A stretch of DNA of 64,000 nucleotides, taken from NCBI RefSeq assembly GCF_000003815.2, contig NC_049986.1, forward strand, positions 11,113,827-11,177,826, written 5' to 3'. The DNA comes from Branchiostoma floridae (taxonomy: Eukaryota > Chordata > Leptocardii > Amphioxiformes > Branchiostomatidae). Positions 11,335-22,300 of the stretch are shown here, one piece after another. The notes under the pieces were generated by a model. The model was given only the letters and a program-made list of their open reading frames with translations. It did no database searches and was not told the DNA's origin. Within the stretch, counting starts at the first letter, position 1. Each line of letters starts with the position of its first letter. The position numbers were made by a program, and so were the translations under genes.

Positions 11335-12510
11335 TAAAACCCGAATTCGAAGTCCCCCGTGACAAAAACTCCGTAGTGACGGCTCACCGCTCTGTTATTA
11401 CTACAGTTTGCCGCCGTAATATCGCGGCGCTGCCCCTGGACCCCGCCAGGAGCCTTAAGCGGCCCCTGGACCCCGACCCTGATGCTGTGAATCCTGGTGA
11501 GAACACTAGTAGTAATAGTCGGATAAAACCCCACAGAAACGCTAACGTGTCAGTTTGGGGGTCAATCTTAGCACTGAGATATTTCAAGAGGTTTTGACGA
11601 TTTTTTTCGATGTCAAGTTTAGTTTGGGATTTCTTTACCTGGTACGCATTTTATTTACATGACCTTTCCTTGGTAACGTTATCACATTTAACCTATCAGT
11701 TTATCTGGATTCCACGCCACCACTTACACAGGCACAGATGGAAGTATTATGTTGATATTTAAAACTTCGGAACAACTGCCAGACTAATTTCTACCCACGG
11801 TGACATCAATTAGATATTTGCATGTTTCTGGGGTTAAACTCCTTAACTACCTATCGTTGGCCAACTAAATTATCTGAAGATGATGTAGAGGGTGAGGCAA
11901 ACAACTTAGGTATCATGCTGACGTCATTGGCATGCCATTTGCTTGGTTTCATTGGCTGGAACTGTCTAAACAATTGGAAATTCCCATTAAACTGAAAGAC
12001 ATGCTAGCAGTTAACAGCTTGTAACCAGCGCGACGTGATGATGGTTATGCTGTATCATATTTTAAGGGGTTACGTTTCATATGCTTTTGGTTCCGTCTAT
12101 TAGTAATGACAATCTTCGAAAGTCACAAATGCCTTGAGAAAGTCTACTATGCCAACGCCAGTGTATAGAATACTATATGTTACCAATATCATTTAATTTG
12201 CATGCAATCGGCATTACAGTGTTTCTGTACACATGTACAGCACCTAACGATTAAACTGGCCACCTCAGGGTCATGGAACTGAATAAACCCTTTAATGTAT
12301 GTGTTTGCCCAACACTGCGGTATGAAAACCTATGATAGGAACAGTTAAAAATCATTCGCAAATTGAAAACAACAGTACTAGGGCACTGTTTGTGTAATCT
12401 TGGAAGATATATAAGTAATCAAGAAAGGTGATAAGACGCGTTTTAGTACACAGATGTGTAATTTGTTTTATACTCAAACACGTACTGTATTCGAAATGAG
12501 CTTGAAAGTT
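11335..12510. other. No supported gene
   Basis: A short CpG-containing part at 11380-11540 is open in several frames. It has no recognisable domain, no consistent splice sites, and the frames contradict each other. The remainder is ordinary AT-rich intergenic DNA. Confidence 0.5.
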
Positions 12511-12514
12511 GCAA

Positions 12515-12850
12515 ATGGAATGATTTGGCACGTGTTGAATAAAATAAAGCCAAATTTAACCATTTCATGTGTCTGTCATTCATGTCCAATGTATGTCGAC
12601 ACGCGCAATGAGGGCCGGGATTAGACCCAAAAAACATCTTTTCAGTCATGATCAGACAGACTCTTAAGTTTGTTTAAACGATGATGCAGCAGCAACCTTT
12701 ATCTTGCACAGCTGGTCAAAACTGACGTGACGTCATCGTGCGAAGTACGTACGGACGTTACCCTGGTGAGAGAGGTCATGGGAGTGTGACCTTCAAAACA
12801 CCTGTACAACTCTGTCATTTGAGCATGGTTCCTATATCATAACACATGCA
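12515..12850. repeat. Duplicated segment, copy 1
   Basis: It shares long collinear stretches with 18440-18995, including GTGTCTGTCATTCATGT, CAGACAGACTCTTAA, ACGTTACCCT, GTGACCTTCAAA and TCCTATATCATAA. The second copy carries roughly 150-200 bp extra in the middle. A duplication of flanking DNA or an unclassified repeat. No gene is visible in it. Confidence 0.7.
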
Positions 12851-13002
12851 TGCTCCGTCGCCTATTTCTGTTAATGATACACCAAATCTGCTTGGAGAAT
12901 ATGTACCGTAGTCTTATGTTTATGTGTAAATCCATATGACACTGACTGTCATCAACTCGGAAATCACTACATAAAAAGGAGTCTTCACATTGCGATTCAA
13001 CT

Positions 13003-13770
13003 TGTTATCTCCATGAAAAATGGAGATATAGTTTTGGGTGTGTGTGTCTGTCTGTCTGTCTGTCTGTGTGTGTCCGGATTTTTGCAGTGAGCATATCTCA
13101 ATAACCTCTCGATGGATTACAATGATATTTGGTTTGTGGGTAGGTGTAGAAAAGACAAAGGTCAAGGTCAATTTTGGGCGCCCTGGTTTGTGACCTTGCA
13201 CTGCAGCAGAAATTCTTTTTTTGGGTCTTTTGAACTGGATGTGCTATGGTCTTAATTTTTGGATGGCAGAGAGCGTATGACATAAGGAATATGTGGTGTA
13301 TATTTGGGCCCTATAGCAGGTTGCTCTGGAACTGCATTGGCATTTTTGTCAAAATCTTCTAAGGAGGATAACTGAAGAAGAAAACGACACATTTACATGA
13401 TATTTGGCATGTAGGTAGCTTAGACAGAGATGCACATCAGAAATTGGGAATTATGCAAACTGACACTTAATTTGCATATTGAATGAGGAAAATCTGTATT
13501 TGCAGTGTTTCCTTTATAGAACTCAAATACATGTTATATTATGTAGTTTGTGGCAGGTGGAACATTAGCAGATACCAATTATGCAAGTTAGTCCCTAATT
13601 TGCATAATTAATGTAAAAGTGCCATAATTCATTGATGTGGTAAATGATTGGACAATCAACATAGTTACCAGCATAGGTTATTTTCAGGTGTACATAACTA
13701 AGCATAGATTATGCATCTGTGCAAGTCATTTACATAATCGGACTATTTCATGGAGATATGAGGTCTCCGA
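13003..13770 (+). repeat. Dispersed repeat B, forward copy
   Basis: It starts with a hairpin at 13006-13028 (TATCTCCA/TGGAGATA), followed by a GTGT/GTCT microsatellite, then a block matching the reverse complement of 7350-7730, then AT-rich DNA with ATTTGCATAA. It ends near a partial hairpin arm, TTTCATGGAGATATGAGG, at ~13743. The mobile class is unknown. Confidence 0.7.
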
Positions 13771-13774
13771 ACTC

Positions 13775-15838
13775 TTGTTTCAGAAGTGTTTGCAATAGTG
13801 CAAGTTTTCATGACCCTTCTAACATATTTGGTCCGCCGTGAAAATGGCCCCTCTCAATCTTCCAAATGATTCTAGATCCATGTGGTGATAATGACTATTA
13901 TCAAGTCGAAAATCTATACGTGAGTCTTGACATTGCCCCTCAAGTTGTTTCAGATGTGTTAGCGAAACGATAGTGCAATTTTCAGAAAGGCGGACCGATT
14001 CTCATCGATCGCCCTCTAAAATATTCGGTCCGCCGTGAAAATCCCCCCTCACAATCTTTCAAAAGGAGTACTGATCTATGTGATGACAATAACTTTTATC
14101 AACTCGGTATGTGTCATGTATAAACTCATGCTGCATGTACTTGATGTTTCCTCTCGATCAGTAAGTTGCAAGTTGTCAGCCACGCACCCTTTGACCACAA
14201 ATGATGTCTATGACAGGGTGCAGGTCGTCCTGTAGCCACGGGGGCTCTTTTATGTCCTGGCCCGACGCAGATATGATTCAGCTCGTACCTTTGCGCACGG
14301 GCACGTGAGTCTGATTATAGCGCACAGGTAAACACGTGGAGTGATTACCGACCAAACGTCGCACCGATTCAACAACTATCTACCACCTAAAAATCAACAA
14401 CACAGCTCGTCCTGAACTACAACAAAACGCTTCTACAGTACTGAGGTAAAATCCTACGTACCTGCACCGACACAATAACCCCACCTACCAATCCATCAAG
14501 CGGCTCTTGAGATATATCTCCCCTTACGTCGTCCGGACCCGAACAGTACCTCCAAAACAATACCTCCAACTTCATGGATGTAAAACTCATGATGGGTTAA
14601 AACAACCCTGTTAATCTATGTTGGCGTATTGCACTAAAAACGTTATGTACAGTAATTTGATAATTTCGTAACCCATTTTCACCCCTCAACTACTGCTGAG
14701 TCAACTATCTAATGAAATTTTTCGTATGTGGATAGCTTTTATTTTAATATCGAAGTCCCCGTCGGCTCCAATGATCAGAAAAAGTAACTTTGTATGTAAA
14801 GCTGTAATTTGCATGTTAGTAGTATCAGTGGGTTTTGAAGCGATCGTGTTTAAAAATCAATATACAAGCTTGGGTACACTGTATAAAGTCCTTGGTCTGC
14901 AAAACAAGACAGGTGACAATTTACCTACGCATGCGCCAAAGGGGCTGAGTCGACAGGTAGTATAAAGGTTTGACCATTTGACAAGAGTGTTCCCGCTGAA
15001 AAGGCTTCCCGCAAAGTCAGTAAGTACACCATTCTTTGAATTAAGCGTTATTCTACCAAATTCAACGTGCATTATGACAACATGGAAATCCTTGATAATT
15101 CACGATGCGATTGTTAGATATTTTCTAACCAATGTAATTCTCAGCAAAGGTGAGACCCCCCCCCCCCCCTCCTCCCCAGATATGTATTGATCTAATGATG
15201 TAGACACTTGATATTCCTTTGCATGATTGTTCTCAGTTAAGGCAAAATAGTTGTCCTGATTAATAGGTTGGTTAGTACACGGAAAAAGTGGGCGTATCCA
15301 TTTGGAGTTTGGCTAGCTCAATTTTGTAGACATGAACGCAAGAAAACCCTTTCTCCTGATTGGTTGAAGAAAGCTGAATATGTTTCACCTGATATCGAAA
15401 CGTCTATCAGTTCACGATGTATACTAGTCCAATGTTTGAATTCCTTCAGAGCCATAGGAAATACATGCTTGCTTGTGAAATATCGTGTCACACCAGAATG
15501 TCATTACGTGCTCTATCTTACAGGAGAATGGTGTTTGCTATATTTGATAACAGGGTCTAAATGTTGGACCGATCAAAGGTTATAATAACATTGTCTTAGC
15601 CTCCTTTGCAGCCTCCTATGACAGCGTGCGCTGGCGTTTATTTTCTGGGAGAGAGTCGATTCCCGATTTGCAACATATGGACCAGTGTCTTATGAGTCAT
15701 AAGGGGTAATATGACTGAAACGTCGTGTTTGGTCCTGTCCGGTAATTATGTCAATCTTTGAAGAGAAAGTCAACTACGTTTCGATTCCTTTGCAGTTTTT
15801 TAGCTACCCAGCAGTGGACTAGTGATCAGAGAAGAACA
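13775..15838. other. No supported gene
   Basis: A phrase containing GGTCCGCCGTGAAAAT occurs twice (near 13830 and 14027), pointing to a local repeat of about 200 bp. A poly-C tract lies near 15158. Open frames at 14726-15585 show no domain, and their codons look random. The last few hundred bases may include 5' untranslated sequence of the next gene. Confidence 0.45.
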
Positions 15839-17695
15839 ATGGCAAATACAGGTATGCAAAGGTCATCAGCACTTTTAAAGTCAAATATAGAATCCAGTTT
15901 TGAGGTTGGCTAAAGTATTGATGACAATTGAGTTCCCCTCGAAGATTTGACCTCTTTATGGTTCTTTATTATTACAGTGAATTTTCTGAATGTTAAGTCT
16001 CTGAATTACTGAAGATGACTTCTAGTAGATGCCTTTATAAAGAAAATCACACTTCTGTATTGACTGTTGTGTTACTCCATGCTACTTATCAATATCGTAA
16101 GAGAGTTAACGAAGAAATAAGTTCTCAAATCTTAAAACTAAGGCAAAGCAAAAAAGAAGATAGACTTCACGAGTGACCACGCTGGACCATCGGATGACCA
16201 GACCGGGCCATCAGATGACGAGGCCGGACTATCAAATGTGTTCGCTGACAAGTTGGCACTAACAGAAAGGGTACGTTACGAGATGGCATAGAATCACCAT
16301 ACGCAGTGTTTCATTTAAACATGAAAGACAGGAGCACATCAGTGACGACAATGCAGCGATAAAACAATATAAGTTGTACATGTGTTGTACTATCGTATCA
16401 TGCATACTGTACACATAATATAAAAATTAATTCATAATTCTACATGGTTGCGACATGCACTTACCAATATTGACAGACTTGTTTCCGATGAAGGCTTGTT
16501 TATCTATTTATTGATTGACTGATCATTGGACTATTGTTAGATCTTCCTGAGAAAGAAGGGCTAGAAGTGATCTCAGTAACACTCAAGATTGAAGTGGTCA
16601 ACCGTCATTGTTGCCCGTCATTGTTGTCCCTAATATTTCAGTGTCTTACTATACAATCTGTACATCTGTCTCTTACACCAGGCTGGAGTGCCAGAGTTAC
16701 CGGATAGGCCCGGGCTCTACCATGGTGACGAGATCAAAGAAATGATATCTCACACTCTTAAAGAATGGTGTAAAGACGAAGCCAAACCAGAGATATACAT
16801 CGTCACTCCTTTCCTTGACAGGAAAGGAATGGGTGAGTAACGAATTGTATTTGACAAGACTTACTCTTACCATGGAGCCATAATCCTGACATGGACAGCA
16901 AAGTTAGTTAATCACACATCTCAACGTACATTGTAGTTTTATGTCCCGTTACATTTTTACATTTTAAAGATATTGCCGAGTGAGAATGCCAGTCAACCTG
17001 ATATTCAACATAACAAAATAGCTGACAGTGACTAATGAGACTAATTTGGCCGATGCAAAAAGCATTTCAGAATCATTTTAGAAACTATCGCAGAAGGTAA
17101 TAGATCTTATGTAAGAACTAACAGGTACTACATGTATGCGGAACATTGGGCGCACATTGTACTTGCTCACTGAGTAAGATGTGCTTTTTTGTCCTCTATT
17201 GGTATGCTGTTTAGTCATATCCATACACTGCACCATAACATCTTCTTCTCTTATGTTATGTTAGAAATGATCAAGGATGCGATTAAAGATCGCCAAATCC
17301 AGGCGCTGTATACCCGAGACAAAGACAGTACTCGTACTGATCCTCTGAATCCTGTGGAGACGGGCGGAATCCTCGCGAAAGAGAAGTTCGTTAAACTAAG
17401 AGTTGGTCCTCATCAGGGGCGCTACTACCACTGCAAGTTCGTCGCTGCCAAGTTCACTGACCGTGTGGAGATTCTTATGACAAGTGCTAACCTAACTAGC
17501 CACCACTTCATGCATGAGCAGATAGATTCTGTACATAATAAGTTCAAGGTTACACCTGGGGACTTTGAAGAGAACTACTTAAAGAAATTGGATGGCTACT
17601 CAGAAGACTATAAGTGGGGAAGTAACACTGCAATAGAAGGGAAACCTCCAGCTAAGTGGTCAACAAGAAGGTCACATGTCCCCAAAATGCCCTAA
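15839..17695 (+). CDS. Single-HKD phospholipase-D-like protein
   Basis: Exons 15839-15851, 16143-16270, 16682-16832 and 17265-17695 join in frame through GT-AG sites and encode 240 residues. The first exon holds only MANT plus one base. Residues ~5-47 are a basic, then acidic linker with a GPSDD repeat. The PLD fold starts at PEIYIVTPFLDRKGM (~83-97). The active-site motif is H153-C-K155, then D163 and TSANLT (S171, N173). This corresponds to HxK..D..GSxN with a loop three residues longer than usual. The PLD superfamily cleaves phosphodiesters (phospholipids or nucleic acid), or serves as a scaffold when decayed. Having one motif, this protein would need to dimerise for catalysis, as Nuc and mitochondrial PLD6 do. 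No signal peptide or membrane segment is visible. The substrate cannot be told from sequence. FAM83-like non-catalytic roles are an alternative. Confidence 0.82.
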
Positions 17696-17846
17696 TAAAT
17701 TTGGCTGGCTAAATTGATTGCCGCTGCAGGGTGTCCAGACCGCTACCGCAGCAGAACAAAACTGACTACTACTAATATGCCAGTCTCTTTTGACACATAT
17801 CTTCTTTCTGCTTCACCTGTGAATACGGAAAAAGCTGCTTTACTTG

Positions 17847-17852
17847 AATAAA
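17847..17852 (+). terminator. Polyadenylation signal of the PLD-like gene
   Basis: A canonical AATAAA lies ~150 bp after the stop codon and is the first such hexamer downstream. Confidence 0.6.
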
Positions 17853-18439
17853 CTGCAAGGTATCAAAGATGGTAGATCTCATGTACACCCTTTACTTTAT
17901 TGATTTATGACTGTTTCAGTCTCACAGAACAGTAACATCTCTGTTGTATATGGTAACGCAGAATTGTGTATGTAGACTGGAACGTTGGTGGTCATGGTTG
18001 GTAAGGTGGCAAAGATATATACAGTGCAATTGATGTTTTGAATTCTGTAATGTAATTCGAATTACCTGTTGTTTCTAACGAATCAGTGACCTGCATAGGA
18101 AATGACAAAGCTACAGAAGAGGTTAAGGTAACCGACAGACTAGGCATACGCTTCTATCATTGATATGCCATAAGTGTTTGTGGCAGTGTGGAGACTTCTT
18201 TGGATGGCCATTGAAGTATAACAATTGTAACTATCTTGTGTAAGCTAATGTCGCACTTGTGTGGCATCTGAAATGTATCATTTTAATATCCAAACTTTGA
18301 CATTTAATGTAATTGTGCATAATGGAGGCAGTAACAGTACTAGTATCCTATTGTACGAATAGAGCATACTACCTGCTTCTCCGATATATGAGTGTTCACA
18401 CTGAACTAGTCAATATGCATGCTGTAGTGTTTAACGTTT

Positions 18440-18995
18440 CTGTTTGTGGCACATGTTGAATAAAAAAGCCCCAAATTTAGCCTTTGGTGTGTCTGTCATT
18501 CATGTTCAGTGTATTTCGACACAAGCAATGATGTACGGGATTAGAGAAAAAAAAAGATACTTTCTGGCAGACAGACTCTTAATGAATTGGAACTTACACG
18601 ATTCTCATCATCCCGCCGGTTTGAACACTAATATATTATGACAGTTTCTTGTTGAGTCAAACGTTTCTGGCAGAATTCTGTACGTTCTAACCCAGGGAAG
18701 ATTAATCACAATAGCTAATTATCAAGCTTTGAAGTCGAATCCATGCTTCTTTCGTTATGCTTTGTCAATAGTATGGTGGAAAAGTGTACATTTTATTTTA
18801 GGTTTCTTTGAGCGGTGATTTTAGCAGCCACATCTACCTTTATCTGGCGCAGGGGGTCAACACTGACGTGGCGTCATCGTGTTACGTACGTACGAACGTT
18901 ACCCTAGCGAGAAAGGTCATGGAAAGGTGACCTTCAAAGCACCTGTACTGTTCCGTCAGTTCAATATGGGTCCTATATCATAATACATCCTGAAT
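18440..18995. repeat. Duplicated segment, copy 2
   Basis: Partner of 12515-12850. Shared blocks include ATGTTGAATAAA.AAGCC at the left and GGTGACCTTCAAAGCACCTGTAC at the right. It lies in the spacer between the PLD-like and PHB depolymerase-like genes. Confidence 0.7.
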
Positions 18996-19361
18996 TCGTG
19001 CATGCTCATTCACGATCTCCGAAGATAATAAGCCAAACCTTATCAAATAGACGAAGATAAATCTGTCTTAAGTTACATGTATGTAGCTGTCCCTGTTGTG
19101 TGAAGCAGGGAGGTTAATAAGGATAGAACATTTATCTGGCCATCGCCTTTTGTTGTTAGACTTCTATTGTTTGGTCTGGAATGTTTAAAGAAGGACTTTT
19201 AAAACTTCGATAATCGATCCTTATACTTCCCGTCATGGGATGTTGATTATTTGTAATGCTACTGCACATAATGTTACATCGGGTCGTTGTTTTGAATAAT
19301 TATTCATCGTTAATAGTAGAGCTCTGAGTAGATCATTCAACGGGCGTTTGACAGTGCAGCG

Positions 19362-22300
19362 ATGTTGCTACTGATTTTGTCGACCCTTTTCGCCTTTGGA
19401 TTTGCCGCTGACCCACTTGGTAAGGCACAAAAGAGTATGCTACGAAGTATATGCAAATAAAGTAATGTTTAGTAGGGCTGGGCTTCATTGTACTACATTT
19501 TGTGAATATAGACGTTCAACACTATCTCATGACGTCATCAGCTTTAAAACTGCATTGCATTCTAAATATGTGTGTACAAAGTTTAACATGCAACCTTCTT
19601 GCTTTGGGTCACCAAGTTTTTTTAATTATTGGCATCATATGATTATACCTACTAGCCTGTGCACGTGAATTACGTAAAATACGTATAAATTTTAGTGAAG
19701 ACCAATTGTCTAGGAGCATATTAACCCTCACAATACGTACCCTACGTACTAGATACATATAAACTAGCTAATTGGTGATTGCGATTATTACTGATGAGCT
19801 ATAGAGTACTTCATTCTGATTAAAAAAATTAGGACATTTTCCGTGTGTCCCTCCCGCCCAGAGCCGCTGGGTGCAGACGGGAGCCAGGTGTCAGTGTCCG
19901 GGCTGTCTGCAGGAGCGTGCTTCGCTACTCAGTACCACGTGGCGCACTCAGCAGAGGTGGTGGGGATGGGCTTCATCGCTGGCGGTAACAAACATTCTTA
20001 CATTGACAATATGATACAACAAGTCTCCCTTATGCTAATCCACTCCTCATATCTTTCCACTCTGTAGTATTAAAGTAACTGCGGACGCACACTAAGACAA
20101 ACAAACAAAAAGCACACAGACATATAAACTGATTGAAATAACTCCGTTAAAATCACTCTATATCTAATCACACTAGGGAAAAGCATCATTGTGCATATCA
20201 CTATAATAACGAGAAAGAAATGTGTTTAATGTTATATTTTTTCGTCACAAAATAAAAGAAATATTCTGAGATTTTTATCAGATTTAACCCCTTAAGGTAC
20301 CTACCTAATGAAAAATTGATAAATATGTCCTTCTGCTTAATAGGACTGTATTAAGATGTCACCGGTTATTAAGAAGCTAGCAAACCGCTAAAAGTAGAGA
20401 GAACGCTAACTTCTAGTCAGAGCAAACAGAAAATTGACGACTCAATCAAAAGTGAAAACTGCTTATTTCCCCAGCCCCGTACTGGTGTGCCCAGGGGAAT
20501 CTGAACACTGCCCTGGGGGCCTGTATGAGCAGTCCCGCCGGTATCACAGTGTCCACTCTGGTCTCCAAGACTAACAGTGAACCGGACATCGACGACCCAT
20601 CCAACATGCGGGGGGACCGGGTCTGGCTGTTCGGAAGGACACGGGACACTACCGTCAACCTGTGTACGGTATGATGTCTTCCTGTTTTTATTGAAGTAAT
20701 ATATGGATTCTGGCTACAGACAACAAATGTTTGTTTATATTCATGAAAGCGTTGACGATATGGCCGTAACTGAGTCAATCAACTTCTTACGAGTAGCTCT
20801 TTTCATTCCGCTAATGTCTGCATGCAATGTGTGCGTGTTTATGGAGGAGACAGTAGTAGAGATAACGTAACATTATTGTCCACTGTGTGCGTCTTTGTCC
20901 CGTCACAGCAGCAAAGTCTTAAGATCTATTCTTCTATCCTGTCACAGGTTCCGTACAGAAGACAGAGGAGTATTACCAGTCATTCACAGACGCCACGGAC
21001 ATCTTTTCCAAGTACGACATGGCCGCCGTGCATGGATTCGTAAGTGTCGATCCTCATGTCTTAAACATGCAGTACTGTAGAGATTTATCTCTTCAAGTCT
21101 CAAAGACTTTGATTTTTTAAGTTGTGATGTGGTATACTGTATTCTCTACAAGCAGAAGTTCGATTTGTTTTCGACTTTTCGGACTTTCTGTTTTGCCCAA
21201 TTTTCTTCATGTCCGCAGACAAAATAGAAAGCCCCACAAAATCCTTGAAACACGTCAAAAACAGCTAGCTTGAGCCAAACCTCTGTTTGGAGAATATACA
21301 CCGTCGTTTTACGTTTATGTTTTTCAGTCCCCTGTCCTTATACTTAGCATACAAGACTTGAGCACACGCGTAGTACTAGTACTTTATCCTTGATAAACTA
21401 TTTACATTCCCACCGCCCTGAGTGAAGTACCGACATGTGTTGCTGTTCCCACACACCTGCAGCCGACTGAAGACTACGGTCCGTCCTGTGGTACTACAGC
21501 CTCGGACTACATCAACGACTGTGACTATAACTCTGCATACGAGCTTCTCAACCACATATACGGTGGTTTAGTGGTAAGTAAAATCAAATACAATGTCTTT
21601 CAAAAGATCATTCGTCATTAACTTAGCAATGGGGCGCCAGAATGGTAACAGATACTCTAACTGGTGGTCAAAAATCAATATTTGGCTTCAGATGTCTTGA
21701 AAAATTGCCGTTTTCCACATTGTGCTGCCTCTTTTGGGACGAATATAAAGCTGCATTTGTGGTAAGAAACAATGTATATTGGGTATGCCTGTATGTCTCG
21801 TATAATTTAAAGGAATTATCACGTTTACAAAATGTGTCTCGAATCCTTTAGAGGCCAACACCTGGGAGCGATGTCGCCAGCAGGGGAGAAGTAAGTGTCT
21901 TATTTCTCTATTCTTTTAAATACTAAATGTTAAGTTACATTGTAGTGGTTTTCATTTCTTTCCTTGCCTTGAATAGGAACGACGAGACACATTATAGAGA
22001 TATCAGTTTGCTTTGTCACTGTTGTGATTTTTCGTCTCATGTTACTTTCCCGCTAAAGCTGAAAACCTTCAATCAGAACGAGTTTATCGACGACTCATCA
22101 CCAGGGCTGTTCAACCTGCCGATAGTGGGTAAGCGTCAGCTGATGGACAGTTGGTTAGACTACCTGCAGGCCGGCACGAACCTGTACTGGGACACCGTGG
22201 GCGCCATCACCGACTTCTGGACCGGCTGGATACCAGACTTCGGGACCGGGGATATTGATATCAGTCTGCCTGACTGGACATCGGTAGGGAAGGCGTTATC

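Noticed and set aside
12920-13201. 93-codon minus-strand frame
   Set aside because: It runs through the hairpin and GTCT/GT microsatellite of dispersed repeat B.
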